A DNA stretch of 64,000 bases from Manihot esculenta (Eukaryota; Streptophyta; Magnoliopsida; Malpighiales; Euphorbiaceae): the NCBI RefSeq assembly GCF_001659605.2, contig NC_035174.2, positions 23,820,027 through 23,884,026 on the forward strand, read 5' to 3'. The notes under the pieces are model-generated. The model made no database searches and had not been told where the DNA came from. It saw only the letters and a list, made by a program, of their open reading frames with translations. The position numbers and the translations under genes were made by a program. Numbering within the stretch: the stretch's first letter is position 1; each line of letters begins with the position of its first letter. Positions 46,216-56,880 of this stretch are shown piece after piece.

Positions 46216-46572
46216 TGTAATACCCGGCTAGACTCCGGTACCGGAATTCCTACCGTCCGGTGGAATTTGGGTGTCGGAAACCTCTAGAAGGGTAAAAGCA
46301 TGTTTTTTATAAAATGTTTTCATGTTTTTAATGTTTTAAGTATGATTTTAAATGAGTTTTTGCATGAAAATTTCTTTAAGGGAAAACCCAGGTTCGGCCG
46401 CCGAAACTCACTTTCGGCCGCCGAACATGCATGGACTTTGGGAGGCACGTTAGGCCCCCGAAAGTCTAAGAGAGGGAAGTGCAGGTTCGGCCGCCGAACC
46501 TTATGTTCGGCCGCCGAACATTGCATGGATGCGGAGGCACATTCGGCCCCCGAACGTGGCCTGGCCAGCCAC

Positions 46573-46579
46573 TATAAAA
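46573..46579 (+). promoter_or_regulatory. TATA box of T4 5' LTR
   Basis: TATAAAA follows the GGCCAGCCAC segment found at this place in the other Tekay LTRs. The transcription start should lie near 46600-46610. Confidence 0.75.
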
Positions 46580-47644
46580 GGGTCCCCTTGGTCCGCACGG
46601 GCGAGCTTTTTCTCTCCCATTGTCGGCCAAGGTGAGTCTCCACCGCTCCTCCCTCGATCTTGAGTGTTTCCTTTAGATCTTTCATGGTTTTAACGAGTTA
46701 TAACTTCGTTTTGAAGATTTGTGAGCTTTGAGCAAGTTTTGAGCAAGTTTTGAGTGCTTGGAGGTTCAAAGAGCTTAATCTCTCCATCTCCAAGCTAGGA
46801 TCACTTTCCTCTCGTTTCTTCAAGAGGTAAGGGTCGATCTTGAACCCTTTTTATGTTTTAAACAAGTTTTAAGTAAGATCTATGGGTAGAAATGCATGTT
46901 AGGACATATGTTGAGTTTTTGAGCAATGTAGCTTGATTGTGTGTGAATGAAGTGTTGTAGATGGGGTATATTCATGTTTGAGGCCCCTAGGAACTTGTAT
47001 GCATGCTTTGGTTGAAAAATATGCATGATTTGTAGATTTGGAGGCGAAATGTGCAAAGGGAGCCAAGTTTCTGCCCTTTGGCAGAAACCAGGTTCGGCAG
47101 CCGAAGGTACTTTCGGCCGCCGAACATGGCTGGAGAGGCAGGCCTTTCGGCTGCCGAAGTTGCCCCCGAAAAGAGACTTTCGTCTCTGTCTGGCACTTTC
47201 GGCCGCCGAAGGTGCCGCCGAACCTAGCTGAGTTTCGTCTCTGTCTGGGACTTTCGGCCGCCGAAGGTGCCGCCGAAGGTGCCCTGTTCAGCCATTTCAT
47301 GCATATTTTCTGTGATGTTTTCATGATGTTTTAGGGGGTTTTTGGGGGATACATTAGAGTTATGATTATATATGTTGGTCCCTCATTGGAGTCCACCTGT
47401 GTAGGTTCGGACCCGAGGAACCAAGGACCCCAGCAGTGAGCCAGCTGCTGAGAGTTTGACAGAGTCAGCCAGAGGTGAGTGGAACTATACTTAATCTTTT
47501 AAATTAAGAAAGTGAATATTTTATCATGTTTCATGCATCATGACTATAATATAGGATGTTTGCATTAGAATCACGAATATGCTACATTGCATTATTATAT
47601 TGTGGTTGATGAGGAGGGACATTGCACGACTCACTAGTCCTGTG

Positions 47645-47765
47645 TACGAAGTCCTGTGGTGCCCATAATAGGGCCGGGCAATAGCTCCGATTTACGAAGT
47701 CCTGTGGTGCCCATAATAGGGCCGGGCAATACGAAGTCCTGTGGTGCCCATAATAGGGCCGGGCA
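47645..47765. repeat. Hairpin minisatellite in T4 5' LTR
   Basis: Three units contain TACGAAGTCCTGTGG and then TGCCCATAATAGGGCCGGGCA, in which TGCCC pairs with GGGCA. An identical copy lies at about 55178-55298 in the 3' LTR. Confidence 0.85.
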
Positions 47766-48403
47766 TGGAGCTGAGGGATTTTTGGGTCGGTCCGTCCATG
47801 ATGTGAAATGTATGTGCAATGATGCATTCCATTATAGCATGTTTTAAATGTTTTTTTTTTTATAGTTCTACTCACTGGGCATCTAGCTCACCCCTCTCCC
47901 CTAACCCCCAGGTTTGCAGGTACGGGATTGATAGAGAAGAAAAGAAGAGAAAAGTCATATGTATGTAATAGTTAGATTGTGGACATGACAGTTGTATTAT
48001 GATGAAATGTAAGAATTTTCAGTATGTTAGGTAATGAGATTATTGAGGTTAGAATTGTGCTTGACCATAGTGTATTGCTAATCCCTTTTTTTTTATGTAC
48101 ATGATCTTATGATATGATGTTTATGCAAAACTAACTCAACACATGATGTATAGCCCTTCGAGGCTTTGATGAGATCCCACAGAGGGACTTTATTTATGTT
48201 TATGTTCAGAGTATGCACAGGTTGAGTTGGTGATTGATCACATGTATAAAAGAAAAGTTTTAATTTTTATGTATGATGGTTGATCATGTATGGGATTAAG
48301 CAGGTTTACAGGTATATGTTAGGCTTGCTACGGGTCCCGGCGGCCTTATGCCGATCTGGATCCTAGCGCCGGTAGCGGTCCGGATTTTCGGGGCGTTACA
48401 GAG

Positions 48404-48416
48404 TGGTATCAGAGCC
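48404..48416 (+). other. T4 primer-binding site (tRNA-iMet)
   Basis: TGGTATCAGAGCC begins three bases after the LTR. It is the complement of the initiator tRNA-Met 3' end and the usual primer of Tekay and other chromoviruses. Confidence 0.93.
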
Positions 48417-48672
48417 TTAGGTTCATATGGTCGGACCTACAGTGTCGGGCTCATAGAGGTTATAGAAGGTCAAGCACAATAGGAAAGGTCATGTCCACTA
48501 GGATAGGATGTAGGGTCCTGTCTTGCTATGATGATGTGATATGCCATGACAATATGCATGCGCATAAATGATATGCTATGTTTGTCATGTATGTGATGTA
48601 GGTTCATGTGTCTCCACATGAACCATATGATGCTAATGCTTGCGAGTTATGTGCTGTTTTTCAGAGAACAGA

Positions 48673-51600
48673 ATGAGAGGAACTCGTCGATCTGCACGAT
48701 TGACAGGAGTCCCACCAGAGGATGAGGGCACAAGCGCCCGTCCTCCCACATTGCCTAGGGCAATGTCATGCAGAACAAACAGAGAAAGAGTATCAAGGGA
48801 CCCTAGAAGGTCTTTTGATACTAGCAGAAGGGGGACAGAAAGAGGAGGAAGTTCTTCAGATGTGAGGGAGGTTATGGAAGAAGATCAGAGAAGGGATGGG
48901 AATCTGGATGTTGGCATGTCAGAAGAAGGGACAGGGGAGTCACAAGGAGGCACTCAGGCCTCGGGGTATGGTTTTCCACCCTATTACCCACCCTATGCAC
49001 AGAGTCCCGGGTATCCGATGGGAAGTACGTCGGATTACTCCAGCTTTAATCCCTACCCTACTCACATGCCTTATCCACCTTTCTATCCACCGTACCCACA
49101 GTACCCAGCCTATCCACCCTCATCCTTCCATCCTCACCCAGCAAACCCCACCTCGGGGAATGCTACATCCCCACCTCCACCTCCTACAGAACCAGTAGCC
49201 CCAGTTACTCAACCTCCTAGACCTAGCTCAGCCAGTGGGAGTAAGGTGAAAATGACAGCTTACCTTAAGCTGGATGCTCCTAAATATAAGTCAGGGGATG
49301 ATCCCTTTGAATACCTGAGAGCAGTGAAGACGATCACTGATGAGCTAGGGGCAGATGATAGAAGAGCCATTGAGATGGCAGGGTTCACCCTGAAGTGCAA
49401 AAAGGCAAAGGAATGGTTCAAGTGCTATGTGGACCCGAGACTAGACAGTATGACATGGGAGGAATTTGCCAATGAGTTTGCTGGATGGGCATTTCCAGAT
49501 AGTTCCAGAGAGTTGAAGATGATTGAGTTTGAACAACTGAGACAGACAGAAGACATGAGCATAGAGGAGTACACAGATAGATTTCTGGAGCTATTACCCT
49601 TCTCAGGGCAAGCTCTAGATACAGATGTGAAGAAGGCCAGGAGATATGTCATGAAATTACAGTCCAGGTACTCCTCATTGATTCAATCAGCTGAGAGGGA
49701 GAGTTTTCACACGGTGGTAGATATGGCTCGAAGAATGGAGGCCAGTGCCATAGTTGAGGGGTCAGTGAAGCAGTCAGTGACCCAGTCTTCAGGGGTTAAG
49801 ACCCCAGGCAGAGGAGGGCCAGGACCCTCTACTCAGAGTTCAGGTAGTAAGAGATGGAGTAGCACTAAGAAGCCCAAGAAGAACAAGTTCTGGAACAAGC
49901 TGAAATCCGGTCTAGGATTTGGCGGTGGCTCGAGTTCAGGCTCAGATGGTGCAGAATGCCAAAGGTGTGGGAGGCCACACAAGGGAGCGTGTCGATGGGG
50001 GACCAATGCATGTTTCAGATGTGGCCAGGAGGGACACATAGTTCGGGATTGTCCTAGAGCACCTTTCATGGGCCAGCCCCAACAGACAGCTTCGGGTAGT
50101 GTGGCACAACCAGCAGCTCCAGCCACAACACAGGGCAGTGGCAGAGGTAGAGGGAGAGGGGCAGCCTCTTCTTCTGGTTCCCGAGGTGAAGGTCCATCAG
50201 CTCCAGCCAGGATCTTCACAATGACTCAGCAGGAGGCGAACACATCCAACACCGTGGTGTCAGGTAATCTCATCATTGGGTGTTCTGATGTGTATGCATT
50301 AATGGACCCGGGTGCATCTCATTCCTTTATTTCTCCGAGGGCAGTTGAGAGGTTAGGGTTGATGGTCTCTGGGTTAGAGTGTCCCCTATGGGTCAGTGGA
50401 CCCAAGTGTGATCCGACGGTGGCAGAGTCAGTCTGCCGGTACTGTCCAGTGTTTGTTGAGGGAAGATGCCTCTCCGCCGACCTTGTGTTTCTAGACTTGA
50501 CAGACTTTGACGTCATTCTAGGGATGGATTGGCTATCTACCCATGGTGCTACCTTGGACTGCAGGGACAAGGTAGTCAGGTTCAGAGATCAGAACGGGTC
50601 AGAGGTTGTCTTCAGAGGAGACAAGAGGGGTACGCCTAGAGGTCTGATATCGGCCCTACAGGCTCGTAGGCTGCTTAGGAAGGGATGTCAGGGGTATGTA
50701 GCTCACGTGAGAGAGCTAGATAGTCAGGTCAGGGAGCCAGCCTCAGTGCCAGTTGTCAGAGAATTTCTGGATGTCTTTCCAGAAGAGCTTCCAGGACTAC
50801 CACCTGCTAGGGAGATAGAGTTCGAGATTGAACTGATGCCTGGAACTAGACCGATCTCTATCCCTCCCTACAGGATGGCACCAGCAGAATTGAAGGAACT
50901 GAAAGAACAGTTGCAAGATCTGGTAGATAAGGGCTTCATCCGACCGAGTACCTCACCTTGGGGTGCTCCAGTGCTTTTTGTGAGAAAGAAGGATGGATCC
51001 CTCAGACTTTGTATCGACTACAGGCAGTTGAACAAGGTCACTACCAAGAACAAGTACCCATTGCCAAGGATCGATGATCTATTCGACCAGCTAGCAGGAG
51101 CGGGTTGTTTCTCCAAGATAGATCTGAGATCAGGGTACCATCAGCTGAGGATAAGGGAAGAAGACATACCAAAGACAGCTTTCAGGACCAGATATGGGCA
51201 CTATGAGTTCCTTGTAATGCCGTTTGGGTTAACTAACGCCCCTGCAGCATTCATGGACCTCATGAACAGAGTATTCAGACCATACCTGGATCACTTCGTT
51301 ATTGTCTTTATAGATGATATCCTAGTGTATTCCAGGAATGCAGAGGAGCATGCCCAGCATCTGAGGATTGTATTACAGACCTTGAGGGAACATGGCTTGT
51401 ATGCCAAGTTCTCCAAGTGTGAGTTCTGGTTAAGGAGCATATCATTCTTGGGGCATATAGTGTCAGAGAATGGGATAGAAGTGGACCCCAAGAAGGTTGA
51501 AGCTGTGACTAACTGGCCAAGACCCACCTCAGTGACAGAGATCAGAAGCTTCTTGGGTTTGGCTGGCTACTACAGGAGGTTCGTTCAGGACTTCTCTAAG

Positions 51601-53649
51601 ATTGCAGCTCCTTTAACCAGATTAACCAGAAAGAATCAGAGATTCGAGTGGACCGATCAGTGTGAAGAAAGCTTTGAGGAGCTCAAGAAGAGGTTGACTT
51701 CAGCACCAGTGTTAGCTCTGCCAAACAGCAATGAGGATTTCACAGTGTTCTGTGATGCATCCAGAGTAGGCCTGGGTTGTGTGTTGATGCAGAATGGTAA
51801 GGTGATCGCTTATGCTTCTAGACAGCTGAAGAGGCATGAGTTGAATTACCCCACACACGACCTGGAAATGGCAGCAGTTATCTTTGCCCTCAAGATGTGG
51901 AGGCATTACCTCTATGGGGTAAAATGTGAGATCTTCACAGATCATAAGAGCCTGCAGCACATCTTGAACCAGAGAGAGCTGAACTTGAGGCAGAGGAGAT
52001 GGGTAGAACTGTTGAGTGACTATGATTGCAAGATCCAGTACCATCCGGGTAAGGCTAATGTAGTAGCTGATGCCTTAAGCCGGAAATCACTTGGCAGTCT
52101 ATCCCACATCACGGCAGAGAGGAGACCGGTGGTGAAGGAATTTTATAAACTCATCAATGAGGGTCTACTGATGGAGTTGTCTGGTACAGGTGCTTTGATT
52201 GCGCAGATGAAAGTAACACCCGTGTTTCTGGAGCAGGTGGCTCAGAAACAGCATGAGGACCCAGAGTTAGTAAAGATTGCCAGGACTGTTCAGTCAGGCA
52301 AAAACAGTGAGTTCAGGTTCGATAGTAAGGGGATCCTCCGCTATGGGAATAGACTATGTGTACCAGATGACATCGGGCTAAAAGGAGACATTATGAGAGA
52401 GGCTCATAATGCAAGGTACAGTGTTCACCCTGGAGCCACCAAGATGTACCAGGATCTGAAGAGAGTGTATTGGTGGCCAGCTATGAAGAGGGAAGTGGCA
52501 CAGTTCGTGTCAGCCTGCGAAATATGTCAGAGGGTGAAGTTGGAACATCAGAAGCCGGCTGGAATGCTTAACCCACTGCCGATTCCAGAGTGGAAATGGG
52601 AGAATATCGCTATGGATTTTGTAGTGGGGTTACCGGCAACATCCAACAGACTAGACTCCATATGGGTGATTGTGGACAGACTCACCAAATCTGCTCACTT
52701 CATCCCTGTTAGGAGCAACTACTCTGTGGATAAGTTAGCGCAGGTTTATGTGGATGAAGTTGTCAGGCTGCATGGGGTCCCAGTTTCTATAGTGTCAGAT
52801 AGAGGGCCCCAGTTCACCTCCAGGTTTTGGCGGAGTCTGCAGAATGCTATGGGTACCAGGTTGGATTTCAGTACTGCCTTCCATCCCCAGACTGATGGAC
52901 AATCAGAGAGGACCATCCAGACAATAGAGGATATGCTCAGGATGTGTGTGCTAGATTTTGGCGGTTCTTGGAGGCAACATCTACCCTTGGTAGAGTTCGC
53001 CTACAATAACAGCTATCATGCTAGCATTGGGATGGCTCCATATGAAGCTTTGTATGGGAGGAAGTGCAGGTCACCTGTTTGCTGGGAAGAGGTTGGAGAG
53101 AGGTCCTTAGCAGGGCCTGAGCTTGTAGAGATCACCAGCAGAGTGGTGCCCATGATCAGAGAAAAGATAAAGACTGCCACAAGCAGGCAGAAGAGTTATA
53201 CAGACATCCGCAGGAGACAGGTAGAGTTTCAGGAGGGGGATCTAGTATTGCTCAAGGTGTCTCCAATGAAAGGGGTGGTTCGGTTCGGAAAGAAAGGTAA
53301 GTTAGCTCCACGGTACATCGGGCCCTTTGAGGTCTTGCAAAAAGTTGGGAATGTATCGTACAAGCTGGACTTGCCTGCTTCTATGGAGAGAATCCATCCG
53401 GTTTTCCATGTTTCCATGTTGAGGAAGTTCGTGTCAGATCCGGGCAAGGTTCTTAGTGAGCCTGATGTGGAGATCCAAGAGGATCTCACTTATGTTGAAC
53501 AGCCAGTGCGGATTCTAGACACTCAGATCAGAAAGCTAAGGAACAAGGAAATCCCGATGGTGAAAGTCCTTTGGAACCACCACAATATGGAAGAATGTAC
53601 CTGGGAGACACGGGAGTCCATGCTCCAGCAATATCCCCATCTCTTTTAA
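48673..53649 (+). CDS. Tekay gag-pol polyprotein, intact
   Basis: A single open frame. I place the start at ATG 48673 ([10 protein letters not shown]), 11 codons inside the longest open frame, because T1 and T5 begin there and it is the first ATG after the predicted acceptor. In order: Pro/Tyr-rich gag N-terminus; gag domain ([10 protein letters not shown] to [10 protein letters not shown]); two zinc knuckles ([26 protein letters not shown]; 49950-50060); protease MDPGASHSF (about 50300); RT with [10 protein letters not shown] and [10 protein letters not shown] (about 51310); RNase H with [10 protein letters not shown] (about 51750); integrase zinc region (about 52400-52540), [36 protein letters not shown]-like [11 protein letters not shown]; chromodomain with [15 protein letters not shown]. 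All catalytic motifs look intact. It makes particle, protease, RT and integrase; the chromodomain probably directs insertion to heterochromatin. Confidence 0.97.
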   Translation: MRGTRRSARLTGVPPEDEGTSARPPTLPRAMSCRTNRERVSRDPRRSFDTSRRGTERGGSSSDVREVMEEDQRRDGNLDVGMSEEGTGESQGGTQASGYGFPPYYPPYAQSPGYPMGSTSDYSSFNPYPTHMPYPPFYPPYPQYPAYPPSSFHPHPANPTSGNATSPPPPPTEPVAPVTQPPRPSSASGSKVKMTAYLKLDAPKYKSGDDPFEYLRAVKTITDELGADDRRAIEMAGFTLKCKKAKEWFKCYVDPRLDSMTWEEFANEFAGWAFPDSSRELKMIEFEQLRQTEDMSIEEYTDRFLELLPFSGQALDTDVKKARRYVMKLQSRYSSLIQSAERESFHTVVDMARRMEASAIVEGSVKQSVTQSSGVKTPGRGGPGPSTQSSGSKRWSSTKKPKKNKFWNKLKSGLGFGGGSSSGSDGAECQRCGRPHKGACRWGTNACFRCGQEGHIVRDCPRAPFMGQPQQTASGSVAQPAAPATTQGSGRGRGRGAASSSGSRGEGPSAPARIFTMTQQEANTSNTVVSGNLIIGCSDVYALMDPGASHSFISPRAVERLGLMVSGLECPLWVSGPKCDPTVAESVCRYCPVFVEGRCLSADLVFLDLTDFDVILGMDWLSTHGATLDCRDKVVRFRDQNGSEVVFRGDKRGTPRGLISALQARRLLRKGCQGYVAHVRELDSQVREPASVPVVREFLDVFPEELPGLPPAREIEFEIELMPGTRPISIPPYRMAPAELKELKEQLQDLVDKGFIRPSTSPWGAPVLFVRKKDGSLRLCIDYRQLNKVTTKNKYPLPRIDDLFDQLAGAGCFSKIDLRSGYHQLRIREEDIPKTAFRTRYGHYEFLVMPFGLTNAPAAFMDLMNRVFRPYLDHFVIVFIDDILVYSRNAEEHAQHLRIVLQTLREHGLYAKFSKCEFWLRSISFLGHIVSENGIEVDPKKVEAVTNWPRPTSVTEIRSFLGLAGYYRRFVQDFSKIAAPLTRLTRKNQRFEWTDQCEESFEELKKRLTSAPVLALPNSNEDFTVFCDASRVGLGCVLMQNGKVIAYASRQLKRHELNYPTHDLEMAAVIFALKMWRHYLYGVKCEIFTDHKSLQHILNQRELNLRQRRWVELLSDYDCKIQYHPGKANVVADALSRKSLGSLSHITAERRPVVKEFYKLINEGLLMELSGTGALIAQMKVTPVFLEQVAQKQHEDPELVKIARTVQSGKNSEFRFDSKGILRYGNRLCVPDDIGLKGDIMREAHNARYSVHPGATKMYQDLKRVYWWPAMKREVAQFVSACEICQRVKLEHQKPAGMLNPLPIPEWKWENIAMDFVVGLPATSNRLDSIWVIVDRLTKSAHFIPVRSNYSVDKLAQVYVDEVVRLHGVPVSIVSDRGPQFTSRFWRSLQNAMGTRLDFSTAFHPQTDGQSERTIQTIEDMLRMCVLDFGGSWRQHLPLVEFAYNNSYHASIGMAPYEALYGRKCRSPVCWEEVGERSLAGPELVEITSRVVPMIREKIKTATSRQKSYTDIRRRQVEFQEGDLVLLKVSPMKGVVRFGKKGKLAPRYIGPFEVLQKVGNVSYKLDLPASMERIHPVFHVSMLRKFVSDPGKVLSEPDVEIQEDLTYVEQPVRILDTQIRKLRNKEIPMVKVLWNHHNMEECTWETRESMLQQYPHLF

Positions 53650-53735
53650 GGTTAGTCTCTATGTGTTTTATATGTATGTTATGTTGTTTTGCTATGCATG
53701 TGCTAGTTGAGGAACATTCGGGGACGAATGTTCTT

Positions 53736-53748
53736 AAGGGGGGGAGAA
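53736..53748 (+). other. T4 polypurine tract
   Basis: A purine run AAGGGGGGGAGAA abuts the 3' LTR start TGTAATACCC at 53749. Confidence 0.9.
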
Positions 53749-55934
53749 TGTAATACCCGGCTAGACTCCGGTACCGGAATTCCTACCGTCCGGTGGAATT
53801 TGGGTGTCGGAAACCTCTAGAAGGGTAAAAGCATGTTTTTTATAAAATGTTTTCATGTTTTTAATGTTTTAAGTATGATTTTAAATGAGTTTTTGCATGA
53901 AAATTTCTTTAAGGGAAAACCCAGGTTCGGCCGCCGAAACTCACTTTCGGCCGCCGAACATGCATGGACTTTGGGAGGCACGTTAGGCCCCCGAAAGTCT
54001 AAGAGAGGGAAGTGCAGGTTCGGCCGCCGAACCTTATGTTCGGCCGCCGAACATTGCATGGATGCGGAGGCACATTCGGCCCCCGAACGTGGCCTGGCCA
54101 GCCACTATAAAAGGGTCCCCTTGGTCCGCACGGGCGAGCTTTTTCTCTCCCATTGTCGGCCAAGGTGAGTCTCCACCGCTCCTCCCTCGATCTTGAGTGT
54201 TTCCTTTAGATCTTTCATGGTTTTAACGAGTTATAACTTCGTTTTGAAGATTTGTGAGCTTTGAGCAAGTTTTGAGCAAGTTTTGAGTGCTTGGAGGTTC
54301 AAAGAGCTTAATCTCTCCATCTCCAAGCTAGGATCACTTTCCTCTCGTTTCTTCAAGAGGTAAGGGTCGATCTTGAACCCTTTTTATGTTTTAAACAAGT
54401 TTTAAGTAAGATCTATGGGTAGAAATGCATGTTAGGACATATGTTGAGTTTTTGAGCAATGTAGCTTGATTGTGTGTGAATGAAGTGTTGTAGATGGGGT
54501 ATATTCATGTTTGAGGCCCCTAGGAACTTGTATGCATGCTTTGGTTGAAAAATATGCATGATTTGTAGATTTGGAGGCGAAATGTGCAAAGGGAGCCAAG
54601 TTTCTGCCCTTTGGCAGAAACCAGGTTCGGCAGCCGAAGGTACTTTCGGCCGCCGAACATGGCTGGAGAGGCAGGCCTTTCGGCTGCCGAAGTTGCCCCC
54701 GAAAAGAGACTTTCGTCTCTGTCTGGCACTTTCGGCCGCCGAAGGTGCCGCCGAACCTAGCTGAGTTTCGTCTCTGTCTGGGACTTTCGGCCGCCGAAGG
54801 TGCCGCCGAAGGTGCCCTGTTCAGCCATTTCATGCATATTTTCTGTGATGTTTTCATGATGTTTTAGGGGGTTTTTGGGGGATACATTAGAGTTATGATT
54901 ATATATGTTGGTCCCTCATTGGAGTCCACCTGTGTAGGTTCGGACCCGAGGAACCAAGGACCCCAGCAGTGAGCCAGCTGCTGAGAGTTTGACAGAGTCA
55001 GCCAGAGGTGAGTGGAACTATACTTAATCTTTTAAATTAAGAAAGTGAATATTTTATCATGTTTCATGCATCATGACTATAATATAGGATGTTTGCATTA
55101 GAATCACGAATATGCTACATTGCATTATTATATTGTGGTTGATGAGGAGGGACATTGCACGACTCACTAGTCCTGTGTACGAAGTCCTGTGGTGCCCATA
55201 ATAGGGCCGGGCAATAGCTCCGATTTACGAAGTCCTGTGGTGCCCATAATAGGGCCGGGCAATACGAAGTCCTGTGGTGCCCATAATAGGGCCGGGCATG
55301 GAGCTGAGGGATTTTTGGGTCGGTCCGTCCATGATGTGAAATGTATGTGCAATGATGCATTCCATTATAGCATGTTTTAAATGTTTTTTTTTTTATAGTT
55401 CTACTCACTGGGCATCTAGCTCACCCCTCTCCCCTAACCCCCAGGTTTGCAGGTACGGGATTGATAGAGAAGAAAAGAAGAGAAAAGTCATATGTATGTA
55501 ATAGTTAGATTGTGGACATGACAGTTGTATTATGATGAAATGTAAGAATTTTCAGTATGTTAGGTAATGAGATTATTGAGGTTAGAATTGTGCTTGACCA
55601 TAGTGTATTGCTAATCCCTTTTTTTTTTATGTACATGATCTTATGATATGATGTTTATGCAAAACTAACTCAACACATGATGTATAGCCCTTCGAGGCTT
55701 TGATGAGATCCCACAGAGGGACTTTATTTATGTTTATGTTCAGAGTATGCACAGGTTGAGTTGGTGATTGATCACATGTATAAAAGAAAAGTTTTAATTT
55801 TTATGTATGATGGTTGATCATGTATGGGATTAAGCAGGTTTACAGGTATATGTTAGGCTTGCTACGGGTCCCGGCGGCCTTATGCCGATCTGGATCCTAG
55901 CGCCGGTAGCGGTCCGGATTTTCGGGGCGTTACA
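53749..55934 (+). repeat. T4 3' LTR
   Basis: A 2186-bp LTR that appears identical to the 5' LTR apart from one extra T near 55620. It is followed by ATCAC, the second target copy. Confidence 0.97.
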
Positions 55935-55939
55935 ATCAC

Positions 55940-56880
55940 GATTGGTCTCCGCTCTGCTGCTATATGGGATAAACTGCCTAGTGATTTCCGGCTTAGGGCA
56001 TCTGCCACAACATTCGCCTTACCCGGATGATACTGGATCTTACAATTATAATCACTAAGCAATTCTACCCATCTTCTCTGCCTCAAATTCAGCTCTCTCT
56101 AGCTCAAGATGTACTGTAAACTCTTGTGATCAGTGAAGATCTCGCATTTAACCCCGTAGAGGTAATGCCTCCACATCTTGAGTGCAAAGATAACTGCTGC
56201 CATCTCTAGGTCATGGGTGGGGTAATTCAATTCGTGCTTCTTTAACTGTCTAGAAGGATAAGCAATCACCCTATCACTCTGCATCAAAACACAACCCAAT
56301 CCCACTCGAGATGCGTCACAGAACACTGTGAAATCCTCATTACTAACAGGCAGAGCTAACACTGGTGCTGTTGTCAATCTCCTCTTGAGCTCCTCAAAGC
56401 TCTCTTCACACTGATCTGACCAGACAAACTTCTGGTTCTTCTGAGTCAGTTTGGTCATAGGAGCCGCTATCTTTGAGAAGTCTTGTACGAACCTCCTGTA
56501 GTAACCTGCCAGTCCCAAAAAGCTTTTAATCTCAGTCACGGTAGTGGGTCTGGGCCAGTTAGCTATAGCCTCAATCTTCTGGGGTCTACCTCAATCCCTT
56601 CTGCTGATACTACATGTCCCAAGAAGGAAATGCTCCTCAACCAAAACTCACACTTAGAGAACTTGGCATATAAACCATGCTCTCTCAGTGTCTGCAGAAC
56701 TATCCTCAGATGCTGGGCATGCTCCTCTGCATCTCTAGAATACACTAAGATGTCATCGATAAAGACAATAACAAAGTGATCCAGATACTCGCTGAAAACT
56801 CTGTTCATGAGATCCATAAATGTTGCAGGGGCGTTAGTCAACCCGAACGGCATCACTAAGAACTCATAATGCCCATATCT
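55940..56880 (-). pseudogene. T3 pol, RT end and RNase H part
   Basis: Between T4 and T5 the minus strand resumes T3 pol: RT ([30 protein letters not shown] about 56750), then RNase H ([11 protein letters not shown] about 56310) and [16 protein letters not shown] (about 56050). A 1-bp deletion near 56580 shifts the frame after EGIEVDP. A CAG-to-TAG stop lies near 56100. TATCT at 56876-56880 is the left target copy of T5. Confidence 0.92.

Larger units (their letters stand above)
46216..48400 (+). repeat. T4 5' LTR
   Basis: A 2185-bp LTR, TGTAATACCC to GGCGTTACA. It holds palindrome arrays at 46390-46555 (upstream of TATA) and 47090-47285, a hairpin minisatellite at 47645-47765, and ordered splice-like sites at 46632, 46798, 46827, 47404, 47475 and 47919. 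Confidence 0.97.
46632..48664 (+). other. Predicted spliced leader region of T4
   Basis: Donor AAG/GTGAGT at 46632 lies 59 bases after TATA. Acceptor TTTTTCAG ends at 48664, nine bases before the gag ATG. Between them are a candidate 28-nt exon (46799-46826, TAG acceptor and AGAG/GTAAGG donor), a 70-nt exon (47405-47474, TGTGTAG acceptor and AGAG/GTGAGT donor) and an acceptor at 47919 after a pyrimidine tract. A possible donor ACAG/GTATAT lies at 48312. The equivalent sites are largely kept in the other Tekay LTRs. Splicing is predicted, not shown. Confidence 0.5.
46216..55934 (+). mobile_element. T4: complete, apparently intact Tekay chromovirus
   Basis: A 9719-bp element with LTRs at 46216-48400 and 53749-55934, tRNA-iMet primer site, one open gag-pol frame, polypurine tract and target duplication ATCAC (46211-46215, 55935-55939). 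By eye the LTRs differ only by one T in a homopolymer (T9 against T10), so insertion is very recent. It sits in T3 pol in the opposite orientation. It is the best candidate for an autonomous, recently active element in the window. Confidence 0.97.

Noticed and set aside
46899..47324. 141-codon minus-strand frame in the T4 LTR
   Set aside because: It crosses LTR control sequence antisense to the element and is repeated in the other LTR. The repetitive array creates the open frame.
47645..47765. Spaced direct repeats resembling a CRISPR array
   Set aside because: Units are adjacent, variable LTR minisatellites in plant retrotransposons; there are no unique spacers or cas genes.
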